64,000 bases of DNA from Daphnia pulex (taxonomy: Eukaryota; Arthropoda; Branchiopoda; Diplostraca; Daphniidae): the NCBI RefSeq assembly GCF_021134715.1, contig NC_060024.1, forward strand, positions 13,008,974 through 13,072,973, in the 5' to 3' direction. A model generated the notes under the pieces. The model was not told the DNA's origin. It saw only the letters and a list, made by a program, of their open reading frames with translations, and ran no database searches. This document shows, one piece after another, positions 12,657 through 24,345 of the stretch. A program made the position numbers and the translations under genes. Position 1 is the stretch's first letter; the number at the start of each line of letters is the position of its first letter.

Positions 12657-15306
12657 ATGGTCTTGTTCTATCAATCAATCCTCTATCAAGACTCAAGAGT
12701 AAATACTGACGTATTCCTCGATCTATCTAGATTTCTCTTCAAAGGTGATTATTGATTACTCTTCAATATGAATCTGTTTAGATATTTCCTACATGTCATT
12801 GTCTCAGTAGATGCTGTGTCTGTATACAATACACAAATATTAGTGCAAAGTATATACGTATACGTACTAACCGAATGGGACGAAAAACAAGCTTTGCATG
12901 GTAGTTACCTACTTCATTTATACGCGACACGTTCTCCTACAATAATACCGGCAATCAATTTCCAAAAGAAAATTACTGTAACGCAGAGCCTTGAAGCGCC
13001 TTGAAGGGACACCATTATTCACACCAACAACTCAGGAATAATCATACTACGACACGATTGATAATCAACGCCACCAAAGAAAGAATAGAGATCAATTTTG
13101 TCCTACCTTTAAGCCTGGGAAATCCACAGCCAGGTATCCAAAAGTGCTCCATCCACAGAAATAAGTTGAATCCACCAGGCGGAATAGGAAAAAGGGTGAA
13201 TACACCCACACTCACATATGGGTGTACTCACAAGGGGAAGAAGAGATCCGGAACTCTGCCGACATCGGTATAGTTTCTTCAATCAAGAAGAATGCTGATT
13301 TATCTAAACAAAAAAAATAAATTAAAAATTAAAAAAAGGGTTATGAAAATAATATTGACAAAAACAACAAGTAAGGACAAAGTTGAAAATGAGATGGTGT
13401 CTCACCTTTAACCCTTATTGTTAATAAACAGGACAACTTAAAGTTTCTATGCAATATAATAGGCCTAATACTGCATTTGTGCAAGTCATGAATCATTAAA
13501 ATATATAACAGGTCACAGGGGAAAAATACACAAATCATTATCCTAGCGATGATAGTGAGATTGTGGTCAGTGACAGTAACAGCACATGCAAAACTGGGCA
13601 TGTCTTATTGTTGAGATGGCTGTGAGCCCGCCTCAAATCTGCACAAAGGAGAAAGTTAAAGTGCAACATCAACTTTCAGCCATTACGTTCTGCCATGCAT
13701 CAAAATGATAAATATGACAAATGCTCGTCAAGCACCAACATTTCACAAATTTTAAACAGGTTTAACTCTTCTATTTAAGCTTCAATAATCATTCTTATCT
13801 TTCTTCCCCATTTGCATTCTTAATTTTAGGCTATTACCTGCCAAACATGGAGAGATGGGAGTTCACACGACGACCACATTTTTACAATTTTAATTGCTGC
13901 ACTATTTTGCGTGCAGCCAATTAGGATATAGTTCCGTTTTCTATTTAATCTCAAACTTGGTCTGTTTTAAGTGCTTTTCGTTCACAAAAGTTATGAAGGA
14001 AACAGAGCAGACGACAGAAATTTTAATTCGTCATGCTAATTAAGGTATCGCGATAGAAAATTCAAAATCGATTCCCCTAAATCCAAAACGCTCGATTAAA
14101 ACGATTAAAGCGGTTTTTCACGGGATTTCAAATAGTTCGTCTCCTCAAGTTACACTGAGCCTGAGCCGAAGTTAAGATAAAAAGTAAAAATTCCCTGATT
14201 GAATCTTTTTTACGGACTAGTTTGACTTGCAACAAATTAGAAAATTACCCGGCCCATTTTTTTTTTCTGACTACTGAAATTTGGATCCAATTAACCATAT
14301 TATTCCGATTTCATAATTTTTTTTCGAATCGTCAAGAGAGTAACGTCAAACGTGTCCTGGACGGCTGGACGTTTCCTTGCAGCACGCACAATCTATGCAG
14401 GTGACATCTCGGGCATTTAAATTTTTCTTCAGTTCGGTTTCGGGACTTGCACCAAAATTGGATGCAAAGATGCAAACGCCGCCACACCTTCATTTCTCCC
14501 AGTGACACGCATGTCTGCCACGATCTCGTGCTGCTATACGAATAATAATAATAAAATAGCGTCGTTATCAGCCACGCAACAAGCGGCACGCTGATGCACC
14601 AAATCTTCGATGATTGACTGTTTTATCAATTTGATAAAATTTTCTTTTCAATTTTATAATAAATAATAAAACTCTGTGGTGGAACAGGTAGCAACAATCG
14701 TGTCTATGTTGTATTACAGCTCCCCTGTTGCCAAATCGTTTTCTCGCCCTCAGGTTTTAATGTTGGCAATTGTTTGACGTTTAAGACTTTAAGACTATAA
14801 AGAATGTAGGTCCACCAAAGTAACTAAGTATACTTATTGTTGCGCAACAGCGTCTTTTGTTTATCACAACAGCTCGAGGCCGGGAAATTCTACCACAATT
14901 TGAATAGACGCGCCATCATTTAGGCTAAAAATATTCAGTCCGTCTTTTCCCCCACATTCAAAATTGCCAACCGGATACACGCCTTTTTATTTGAGCACGT
15001 AATAATACGCCCCACATTTTTTCACTTAAACGAATACTAGGCGAGCATACAACATGAGCGGACAACGTCACTGGTCTCACAACTTGGTTTCGGTTTTCCG
15101 GTGCAATAAGAAATAATGCAAATATGTAGGTGCGCTTCAGTTGTGCGTGAGCGCAGTTTTCTTATAGATTGATTGATTCAAATGAAATTTATTATGATGT
15201 AACACTTGTTGCCTCTCACCGGGTATACTTCATCTTAGTTTAACAATGAAAAAGAAAAAAACAAACAAACAGATTTAACATAATCTCATACCCAATCGGT
15301 TGCCGG
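12657..15306. other. Gene-poor spacer
   Basis: No reading frame here has convincing codon use, splice partners or a recognisable product. It contains one short imperfect hairpin (13196-13231) and AT-rich tracts. I see no transposon ends. Confidence 0.5.
13196..13231. repeat. Short inverted repeat
   Basis: Two 13-base arms (13196-13208 and 13219-13231) are complementary except for one position, with a 10-base loop. Function unknown; there is no gene beside it. Confidence 0.5.
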
Positions 15307-16391
15307 TTAAAGTAAAAAGCTCAGCGTGACAACACCCAACAACAGCGTCCATCCAGCGACGGATGAAGCCGCTCCTTGTGTTGTTGGCTTTGGCGTAGTC
15401 GTCGTTGGTGGGGTTGTTGTTGTCTCCTCCGTGGTAGTTGATACGGTAGTTGCTTCCTCAGTGGTAGTCGTCGGAACCTATAATAGTTAAGCGAATTTCG
15501 TGAGTTGTATCTTCTTGTACCTAACAATTTAAAACTTACGGTTGAAGTTGTCCCTGGATCGGGAACGATTTGAACGGGTCTCGAAGATTCTTTGACCCAG
15601 ATGACGTCTTTCTCGTGGACAAAAGTCGCCCTATAATTATGCGCACCGAATACATTCAGCGATTCAATTCATTTTCTGTTAACAAAGCGCAAAATGTGAA
15701 ACTTATATACGAGATGATAATGGGTCCGATGAGATCAGCCGGTGGCGTCCAGAGAACTTCGACGGATTTTTTGAAGCCGTTATTGGTATGGGTTACGCCA
15801 GACTATGTCATTTAGATTTCAATAATAATCAGGGTTACCAGTTTATATACAGATGAAAAAGAATAAATGTCATATTAATTGATTTTTACCTTTGGTGCCT
15901 TGTAGTTGGGACCTTTCGACGGAGTTGGGCAGTCCATGGTCTGGATTTCGCTATTGGGAGTTGTCCCATCGAAAATGCCAAGCGGCTCGGTATTCTGGCC
16001 AGCGGCGTCAAAGGCCATGATCATGAAACCTTTGAATCCACGAGAAAACGGGTCGTTGGCTTCCAATCCGCTTTTGATTCCCAACTGAATCTTGAGACTT
16101 TCGCCCACATAAATGGTCGACTGTTAAATTGAAACCAGCAAATATTTAAGAATTTAAAAACAAATTGTATGCGATGGAAAACAGCCAAAAATTTTATGTC
16201 ACCTTTTCAACAATGATTTCAAACGGGCAATCCTTCTGTTGCCAGTCCACTCCGTGTTGTGGAGTCATCGTTGCGCAAGCTTCTGGCGGAGCGCCATTGG
16301 GAGTGGCGTCGACGGAAATGCGGCAGCATCCGATAACCAATAAAACGAGGCATCCGGCCACGAATGGAAACGATCGCTTCGACTCCATCAT
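15307..16391 (-). CDS. Gene E: Reeler-domain protein with Thr-rich stalk and hydrophobic tail
   Basis: Five exons (16203-16391, 15890-16120, 15711-15802, 15540-15630, 15307-15477) give 257 residues in one frame. Residues 1-30 are a signal peptide. The Reeler domain follows, with NGAPPEACATMTPQHG at its start, GFMIMAFDAAG in the middle, VLWTPPADLIGP, then SATFVHEKDVIWV at its end. Reeler domains occur in reelin, in DOMON/b561 reductases and in arthropod defence proteins. The tail is a Thr/Pro/Glu stalk followed by a hydrophobic end (GWTLLLGVVTLSFLL), which predicts a GPI anchor or a single membrane segment. Compared with genes N-Q, the intron inside the Reeler domain after FKG is absent here. 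The start is one of two adjacent ATG codons (16391 or 16388). Confidence 0.85.
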
Positions 16392-19383
16392 GTCTCCGAT
16401 CTCAATTGACTGTTGGAAAATATGGCGTCTGCTGTGTGTATGGCGATCCGAACCAGTACAGACGGGAGATATCAGTCAGACAACAAATAATATCTGAAGG
16501 GACTCGAAAAGGTTAATCGTGTTTTGATGTCGGTTTGTTTTCCCAATCTATCAGGTGTATACTTAACAAATCATCTTATCTTCGTCACATTTGGTTTATT
16601 TTGACAGAGTGAGCCTGCAAAGTGCGTTACTTGTCCAGATAATCAGTTTTATCGTGAGGACTAAAAAGCAAAAGACATTTTGGCTTTAGTTTCGTAACGT
16701 GTGGGAATAACCCACTTGAATTTTCTATTTAACAAATAAGAAAGTCGATTTGATTTAAATTTAAAAAATAACCAAAAGAAAATTAGAATTCTTGAGGCGG
16801 TCACCTGGTCAAAAGTCCAACTCTTCCTCGTCGACACCCCCGAAAATTCACCCTCCTTGACCTTTTCCCCTCATTTGCATCTTTACCTTTAGGCACCGTA
16901 ATAACACCGATAGGCGATAACCAAACCACCCCTCACTGTCTGCTTGAGGTTTGACCTTAACCAACTAACGGGAAAATTTTTAAGTGTAACCGTTTCGTTA
17001 TTTTAAAAGAATAAAAAGACACCAATGACTCGAATCAGTTTTTACGATCTTACTCAAGCCTAAAATCGTATACACAAAAGTAACTTTTTCAAAAGAGGAA
17101 AATGGCGGATTGAAATCATGCACCTTTGGCGCGTGTTTTGAATTCCCCCTCCGGTGCGTGTGTGTTTAGGAAATGCGCAATTATTGTTTTCCTTTTTTAC
17201 TTGTTGCGCATTTCACCGGTCCATTACGTGGGTACATGAAAGTATGTGTATAAATACGTCTTATTATCATCTATACAACTAACACGGTACAGACCTATTT
17301 CCGCGTTCCCGACGTATAGTAAAAAGAATTATTTACCCATCGCTGCGGTCGCCGAGGAATAACTATCTTATATAGACCCATTGATGAAAACCAACCGCTG
17401 GGCAGCGCGTCATCCCATTGCGGTTTCGTCACGGTCGGTCTACATTTCGCCCGCCATTGAATCGTGACGAGAAATTCGAATAGTCTCTACCCACTTCCAG
17501 GAAGTCAAATGCGCCTATAAGAAACACACGCAAGGATAGTGCGCCAAATTAAATGCCGTTTTAGAATCCTGGCGGGGTCAACGCTCACGAGAAATAATCA
17601 GCTGGTTAAAATTTTACATGTCGTTTGTAATTTACGTAACATGAGAAAACAAAAAAGGCAATTTCCTTTGAAATAATCAAATAAAATATTGCGCCGCTTG
17701 AGTGGACTAGATACGACCGAGCGACTCTTGTTGTCTGATGTTTAGGATATTTTCGTATGTTATTCCTCTGGTCCCTGTATATGCGCAAGGATTGCTGCAC
17801 CTGCTGCGTTATATGTGTTACATTCGGCTATATTAGATGTAGGTATATTATTTCTATATAACAACAACGACTTTATATAGTAACGGGTATATCATAACTA
17901 TCCGCTATAGATAATGGTGAGTGCCTATATGCTGCCTGAAGTTCATTGATTACACATCCAGCAAGATGGAGAGAAACGAGGAAAAAAAGGAATAAGAAAG
18001 TTCTATATAACAGGATTGCGTGTAGCCTATGTGCGTGTATTTGGAGTAGATATGCTACTGCAATCATAATGAGCGTCCAGCATATGGCTGGACGGAGAAA
18101 ATCACAGATATCATATAGTATGCATCCACAATAACTAATCATTGAGGTCATCGCGGCTAACTACCTGACAGCAGCTGGATGTAGTTATAGGCTAGGACGT
18201 TTCCTCTACTTTTCTCTCTTCTCGCTTTTATTACTTTTGCCCAACTGATTTTCTTCTTTTTCAAAAGAAAAAAAAAAAATTTGTTTTTCTACCTGTTGGA
18301 TGACCGTGAACTGACCTGGAAACCTCACCGGAAATTCCGTATTCCACTCAACAAGTCACAGCGCGCATATAGACACACACACACACAATATACCGGCCCA
18401 TCCCAGCACAGCAGCGAATATATAGTCTTATTTCTCCGATTCTTGCACAGTCATCGTGTTGGTTAATATGCACTCCACCCTGGAGCGCGTACGTGCCAAA
18501 ATCAGATTGATATCACCAGGTCATTGTGTAATGTCATTAAATAATTTCCCAATCGGGCTACAAACGTATTCACAATTTGTGTACAGCGATTGACGACATT
18601 CTGGGCTAGTTGCCAACAGAGCGAAAGCGATGTGTAAGACACGACGAAATCATTCAACCTGAATAACATTTGAATGAATAATAAAACCAGTTTGAATTTA
18701 AACTCGTATACATGTGTCCTAGCACACAGCAGCAGCAGGAGTCGCCCGTGCATCACGGTGGTATGTGGCGGGCGGGCGTCCGCCTCTAGGCGATACATAT
18801 AACGGTTCTTTCTATTTTCTCTTTTCTCTTTTCCCTTTGAAATAACAACTGACCCCTCTAGACCGGAGAGAGAAATTTTGAGAAAGAAGAAGAAGAAGAA
18901 GAAAGGCGCAGGTAATCGGGATCCGCGGTCCGCTCTCCAAAACCGTCGGTCGACAGTTTTTTGGCCGCCAAGTCGGCCGCCACACCGTTTGGGTTTTTCA
19001 CCATTTCTCTATTTATTTTTCCCAAACTTAGACTATTTTCAAGTGAGTGCGCGGTTCGCTCGGAATCCAAGGGATGGGCTTGCGGAGTCGAAATTTTTAG
19101 ACAAAAGGGATTCCCCCCTTTTTGTGTGTGCTGTGTGTGTGTGGCTGTGGCTGCTGTTGGTTTCTCTCTTATATTGCACGATAGGTTCACACTCGTCGAA
19201 CACCGTCAGTCCAGTCTCAGTGTTGCCCATCAGAGCCGACAGTGCGGTTCGTCCGTCTCTCTCCGGTCCTCTGCCTTATAGTGCTGTGTCGTGTCTAAAG
19301 CGACAGAGTGTTTCTCTCTATACGCAGGTGATTGCTCATCCCCAACACACTAGTCAGGTACACATTACACATCCGCCTTGGAT
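16392..19383. other. Gene-poor spacer
   Basis: About 3 kb without a convincing gene. It holds small simple repeats: a CA run near 18372-18387 and an AAG run near 18880-18904. The end may include untranslated exons of gene F, which I cannot define. Confidence 0.45.
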
Positions 19384-19390
19384 TATAAAT
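19384..19390 (+). promoter_or_regulatory. Candidate TATA box of gene F
   Basis: The string tataaat lies 77 bp upstream of the gene F start codon, at a plausible distance for a short 5' leader. Confidence 0.4.
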
Positions 19391-19466
19391 ATCAAACACT
19401 TGCTGGTTCAGCTGTGCGCCTATAGCTTCATTATTAAACTGTTGCTGATTATACAAGACCCGAGAG

Positions 19467-20350
19467 ATGAATTCCGGAATGGTTCACCTTGCCACTTGGC
19501 TCATCCTCATCGTCGGTGGATTGTTGGTGGTCGAGAGCCGGACCGTCAGATTGCTGGCCAACTCTTTGCCGACTTCCGTCAACAAACAACAACCTACTGC
19601 TGGCCGCCATCCCCTGAATACTGCTGCTGCCGAGATCAAAGGCCAGCACAATGACAAGAGGGTCTCATCATCACCTTACACACATCAAGGAGGCGCAATA
19701 ATGGATGGCTCGAAGCTTTTCGACGGACTCACCTTGGCCACCTACGGGTATGATTAATGACATTCCTGGATTTATTTCCCTATCATTAGGAGTGGTAGGG
19801 GAAGGGGGAGAAAAAATTGAAGCGATCCTATCGTCTTTTTACACAGGACCAAGAATTTCGTTCAAGAGTCTGGTAGTAATAATCTCCCCAAATTAAAAAA
19901 TCGCCAGGGCCTTGGCGGGGCTTTCAGCGATTTCGGACCCTACATGGGCAAATTCATCTACAAACTTTTCGTCAGACGGGTAAGAGAATTAAATTTCACT
20001 TGATCATATAATTACAATACGAAATGTGTGAGAACACTCGAGGCCTTTTTTTTTTTCCATTCTCGATTGATTAATAGCAACTGTGTGTGTGTATATAATC
20101 AAATATCTATCCATCAATGGCGCAGGCATTAATCAAACCGATGGTGAAAGGAATGAAGAGACTCATTCCCGGAACCATGTACCACTATTACAACGACATC
20201 ATGTCCAGCAACCGCGTCTTCAAGATGATGGAGCCCCTCTCACCGGCCATCTCTTCCTACACGTATAACAAATTCGAGCAGGGCATTTTCTGGAGCCTCA
20301 ATCGGGCCGGCTCATTTGTTATGGACAATTTCATCGAATTCGAGCGATAA
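19467..20350 (+). CDS. Gene F: small secreted protein, 212 aa, family unknown
   Basis: Three exons (19467-19747, 19847-19979, 20126-20350) keep one frame through a phase 2 and a phase 0 junction. The N-terminus (MNSGMVHLATWLILIVGGLLVVES) is a clear signal peptide. The middle is polar and Gln/Asn-rich; the C-terminal 120 residues are Lys/Arg/Phe/Tyr-rich with amphipathic helices (MGKFIYKLFVRR, MVKGMKRLIPGTMYHYYND). There are no cysteines in the mature part. I do not recognise it. Basic amphipathic character would suit a membrane- or lipid-interacting secreted protein, but this is speculation. Genes G and V have a similar build but no obvious sequence match. Confidence 0.65.
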
Positions 20351-21488
20351 AATCGATAAGAGTTTATAGGGATGGGTGGGCTGAAACAAATTCCTGTAGG
20401 TTTTCATGTCCAAATTCTTGTCAGTTAGTTTTTGGGGTTTAAACGATGAAAAATGAGTCGACAGCCGAGATGGACTAGTATTTTTCTAAAAAATTTATAT
20501 CGAAAGCCATACGTAGTAATTTGTTTAAGTTATAGTCGAAATTAGTAAATTTGTTTTTCGTGTGTTGTCATGGCTCCGTTGTATTGCTCAATCCTGGTGT
20601 ACGTGTAACGGTGTAATTTATTCGAAAAGTTCTAGACATTTGAAAATGGAACCCGTAGACAGCGATGCATGGTTAAATTATATGTGTCGAACCCTTTTGG
20701 CGCGATCGAATTTAGGTTTTAAAATATAAAATCTAGATTAAAAACGTTAGAGAATATCGATTTAGTTTTTAAAAATATTCTAGGTAAGATTCAAGTTGAT
20801 GTAATTGAATAATTTTAATGTTTTCCCCTGTTTAGAAATAACGTTTGTTTGTTTCGGTGCAATAATTCTATGACGAGCTTTTTTTTTGTCCGATCTTGTT
20901 AAATTATTATTGTATCTAATGCGCGGATGACGGAATTTACGGAATGTCGATAGCGAAATAACGTGAGATGGATACCTTCAATTCCTATTCTGAGGATATA
21001 ACGGAACGATTGTACATTTGGAGACTAGCCAAGTCCAGAATTTGATTCGTGAAATTGATCAATACACTACTACGTTCACTGTACACATCGCCTTTTTATT
21101 ACTGCTGAGATCTTTCAATTTAATGCAATTAAATTAATCGATTTAAAATTCAGGTGGGGGCGTTTTTATTCGACAGGTGGATATCACCTGAGGACTGTAT
21201 ACAGGATTAAGTGATTTTCGCACGCCCCTATAGACAAAGATGAGCGGTAATTTTGATACCCCCATCCTTAAATTATTGGTTAAAGAGGCTGGGTGATCAT
21301 TTGATTGCAGGTATTTAAGGGTCCAATCTTCCTCCAATCATTCAGTGTGTATTCCAGTATAATTGCGCACTCTCCGCATTTATTTACTATAGTCAAAATT
21401 CAAAAGGTAAGATTCCATCCTATTAAATTTTACGTTGAAATAGTTTGATATGACGTCAGATGTGTGCCTATATTCCTTCCAGGAAAAA
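20351..21488. other. Spacer between genes F and G
   Basis: AT-rich, with no convincing coding region. An acceptor-like tract (ttccttccag) ends just before the gene G start codon, so gene G probably has an untranslated first exon in this stretch. Confidence 0.45.
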
Positions 21489-22054
21489 ATGTCGGCAACC
21501 AAAGTGATGGCGGTATTAGTGATGGTTCTAGCTGTCGCCATGGCGGCATCAACAGATGGCAACAAGAATAAGACGAATTCCAGCCATGCCCAGCACGTAG
21601 GTTCGTTGGTCGCCAAGGCCCGTCTGTCGCCCGTTAACGCCACCGTGAATAACATCACCAGCACCGAGTCGAATAAGAATTCAACCGCAGAAAAGACCGT
21701 GACGAAGCGCAGTGATGGCAGCATCGATAAAAGCGATGGCACCAGGTGACGACTCGATTTCTCAAATACTGAAAAAATTTCAATTGTTTTCTGGCCTGGG
21801 CCTCAATGAGTTATTTTTGTAGCCAATTGATGTCGGTGTGGTGGAGATTTCCAACAGCCATCTGGGATTTTATCAGCCAAGTCTTTCTCCAGCCTCTTCT
21901 GTCATCATTGCGCCGATTGCTGTCCGTCTTTGGACTGTACAACGAGCAGATGATGATGCCGCTGCCGTTGGTGGTGCCGTCGTCGTCGCCGTTGGACTTT
22001 GTCTCTCAGTTTGTGCCTCAATTCACCACTCCGATTAATCCGATGGTCGTCTGA
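21489..22054 (+). CDS. Gene G: small secreted protein, 162 aa, family unknown
   Basis: Two exons (21489-21745, 21823-22054) join in phase 2. The first encodes a signal peptide (MSATKVMAVLVMVLAVAMAA) and a Thr/Asn/Ser-rich part with several N-glycosylation motifs (NKT, NSS, NAT, NIT, NST). The second encodes a hydrophobic segment (IWDFISQVFLQPLLSSLRRL) and a Pro/Met/Val-rich end. Translation of exon 2 in the next frame is also open, but only the frame used here fits the splice phase. No cysteine pairs and no known domain. Polyadenylation signals lie near 22165. Confidence 0.6.
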
Positions 22055-22346
22055 TCAATCAGCCAGTTTTGGGGCCATTTTAATTGAAATTATTTTGTAT
22101 GGGTGGTTTTTTATTCAGTGCAATCTGCTTTATTGTATAGCGTGTTCTTGGAAGTGCAAAAAAAAATAAAATAAACGATGTTTTTTTAACCAAATGGTTT
22201 TTGTTAATTCGTTACTTAATTCAATATCGAGTTTTTATTAATTTACTTTTTTGGGGGAAATAACTCGGGGTATGAATTATTGTTTATGTATTTGGCATGA
22301 CAGGGAAGCCCTCTTAATACATGTCACATGTTAACAACTGTATTAA

Positions 22347-22373
22347 TTCCAACACATGTAACATGTGTTGGAA
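22347..22373. repeat. Perfect 12-bp inverted repeat
   Basis: The arms ttccaacacatg and catgtgttggaa are separated by three bases (taa). The palindrome sits about 10 bp upstream of a TATA-like sequence (22382-22387), so it could be a protein-binding site for that promoter, or a chance hairpin. Confidence 0.5.
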
Positions 22374-22381
22374 ACCTCGAG

Positions 22382-22943
22382 TATATAGGGAGCGTTGTAT
22401 TGGTTAAACACATTCATCGTCGTCCAGCGCAGTAGGCAAGTGAGATTGTGATGGCAATTACAACATGTCTTGTAAGTTACTGAATTGAGTAAACGTGTTC
22501 TAAAATTTCAAACATCCAGGGAATATTTTAAATATTTTCATTCCCAAAAATTACATGATATGTAAGATTTGCAACCATCTGTTTTCTCAAGCCTTTATAG
22601 CTCAGTGGTAGAGCGTTGGTCTCGTATGTACGAATAGATAACCAAAGGCCGAGAGTTCAATCCTCTCTGAAGGCATTGTTAAATTTTGATAGATTTTTAT
22701 TGGGAAAAGTATTGGCTTTATGTTTCAATTAATTGCCCAAAGTCATACGTCATACATTCCCTTCCTTTTCTTTAAATGAAACGTACTATCTTTATTCGGA
22801 TAACTCATCCTATATTCCTTATCCTATTTAGTGCATCCTATTAGTGCAGCAGTCGCAAAATGGCCATTGATTTTCCGTATTCAATTAATTCCCGAGTTCC
22901 ACTTCCGTTGCAGGCCATTAGCGGGTTTTATCAACGGCATTGA
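22382..22943 (+). other. Orphan promoter and first exon, possibly a 39-aa peptide gene hosting a tRNA
   Basis: A TATA box (22382-22387) is followed at 22451 by an ATG and seven codons (MAITTCL) that end exactly at a good donor (gtaagt, 22472). This resembles the TATA plus very short first exon layout of genes H, I and M. The only in-frame continuation I find is 22845-22943, after ctattag, giving 32 more residues and a stop. If it is real, tRNA-Thr copy 1 sits inside the intron. It may equally be the stump of a gene whose body was lost. Confidence 0.25.
22591..22675 (+). tRNA. tRNA-Thr(CGT) copy 1, 13-nt intron
   Basis: The 72-base mature cloverleaf has acceptor GCCTTTA/TGAAGGC, an intact D arm, anticodon stem TTGGT/ACCAA, loop CTCGTAA with anticodon CGT, and T arm GAGAG/CTCTC. 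The 13-nt intron follows position 37 and contains ACGA, complementary to the loop bases TCGT. A box and B box are intact; a T run follows at about 22683. Confidence 0.93.
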
Positions 22944-23070
22944 AGAACTCGTAAACGGCGTCCCTCGTTCAAAGTGACCATCCAATTCACGAAAAGAATC
23001 TTACGCAAAATTATTCAAAACACCTTTGAATTTATGCACATTTGAATTGATGAATTTTCACGATGTTTGC

Positions 23071-23156
23071 GCCTTCTTAGCTCAGTGGTAGAGCGTTGGT
23101 CTCGTATGTTAATTGTAGTAAACCAAAGGTCGAGAGTTCAATCCTCTCAGGAGGCA
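23071..23156 (+). tRNA. tRNA-Thr(CGT) copy 2, 14-nt intron
   Basis: Same cloverleaf as copy 1 with acceptor GCCTTCT/AGGAGGC (one G-U pair) and stem TTGGT/ACCAA. The 14-nt intron (tgttaattgtagta) is unrelated to that of copy 1. Confidence 0.93.
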
Positions 23157-23529
23157 GATAATCACAAAATAATATTCCAAATTTCGTTCTCCATTTGATT
23201 GCTTTTGATGTACTCAATACAAACGCGCATTCGAGTTGTCGACTTTATCTGTTAGACAACGACACACTTTTGAAAGTGTTTTGTAAAAAAAATTGTATGA
23301 CCTCATCAGTAAACTCAACTGTTTGCCAATTAAGGCCAATTATAATGAAAGAAAAGATATCACGGAGATTATCGAAAAAAAACTTCTGTTGTTACTGAAA
23401 AGTCTAATAGAATTGGGTAAGAGACTCGACCGCAATTTCTCATTTTCATGCAGGAAACTCAACTGTACAGTAGACGAACTTGCGTGAGTGTCTAGTAGCA
23501 GTGCGGTATTTTTAAAGGTTTATTTCCAA

Positions 23530-23629
23530 TGCCTTCAGAGAGGATTGAACTCTCGACATCCGGTTTTCTTTTCTTTATCATCTTTTCTTTTCATACGAGA
23601 CCGACGCTCTACCACTGAGCTATAAAGGC
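23530..23629 (-). tRNA. tRNA-Thr(CGT) copy 3, 28-nt intron
   Basis: The anticodon stem is TCGGT/ACCGG and the intron is a 28-nt purine-rich run that differs at one base from that of copy 9. This gene is the outer end of the 1.75-kb inverted duplication shared with 33840-35587. Confidence 0.93.
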
Positions 23630-23721
23630 TGCTATGACAACAAATTCAATGATAAAAGTTTTAATGCATTTATGAACAAATCAAATAGTCCAGCTACTGC
23701 AGGAAGCCAGGAACCAAGGAA

Positions 23722-23913
23722 CTATATTTCCGCCTTGGCAGCCATCAAGGCATGGAAGAATTTCAGTTGAGCTGCCGGAATTGCGGACCTATTTTGTCTT
23801 GTTGAGGATGCGAGCAATGCGAAAATTTCATCTTCGACTGCTCCTTCAACTATCTCCTCGACTGGTTGAACTGCCTGCTGGGCAGCGGCAACTGGAAAAG
23901 CCCGGCTGCTCAA
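23722..23913 (-). pseudogene. 3' relic of a gene I paralogue (left arm)
   Basis: The minus strand encodes SRAFPVAAAQQAVQPVEE, then AIPAAQLKFFHALMAAKAE, matching the C-terminal half of gene I (SRAFPVAAARQAV, AIPAAQTTFFQTSMAAEAE). No signal peptide exon or start is attached, so it is a truncated copy. It lies about 100 bp from tRNA copy 3, as gene I does from copy 4. Confidence 0.65.
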
Positions 23914-24187
23914 AAAATGTCAATTCGGATAAACATTTGATTTTGTTGCTATCGGGCAGGTTCAAACCACACCCCATTAGAAACAGAGCGGTTTTGTGTG
24001 GGATAAAAAAAACATCGGATTTTTTGGTGGACCGAAAGCAAAATGGACCATTACCAGCCTTAATTCCAACTATGAAAAGTAACGTTATGAGACAGAGAAG
24101 CGCTATAATATCACGAGTAGTTTCATAATTTGTGTGTATTCTTTTTCTTGGATAAAGTAACTGTATTAACAAATCCTTCCCATACAA
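23846..24187 (-). other. Possible small secreted reading frame between H and the relic
   Basis: A 113-codon frame contains a hydrophobic stretch (IIALLCLITLLFIVGIKAG) followed by CFRSTKKSDVFFIPHKTA and FLMGCGLNLPDS. It looks like a signal peptide plus a small domain, but its 3' part runs into the gene I relic. In the right arm the equivalent frame is interrupted after the hydrophobic part. It may be a decayed small gene. Confidence 0.3.
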
Positions 24188-24345
24188 TATTATAGGATTG
24201 ACATGAAAAATCAGTTGTATAAGGGAAGCTTATGGATTAGTTAATTGCCGAAATTACCAAAATGTAGAAATTAAGTTTTCAATTGTCAAACGCCTAAAAG
24301 ATGTCTGATATAGCTGGGTCAGTAGTCGCCATTTCCAAAAGAAAG

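Noticed and set aside
13341-13601. 86-codon hydrophobic minus-strand frame
   Set aside because: AT-rich intergenic sequence of low complexity; no supporting splice sites or upstream promoter.
17873-18151. 92-codon hydrophobic minus-strand frame
   Set aside because: Overlaps an equally long frame on the opposite strand in simple-repeat-rich spacer; no other support.
22591-22675. Reading the anticodon as TCG (Arg) instead of CGT
   Set aside because: The seven-base loop CTCGTAA requires T at position 33, which puts CGT at 34-36; TCG would break that rule.
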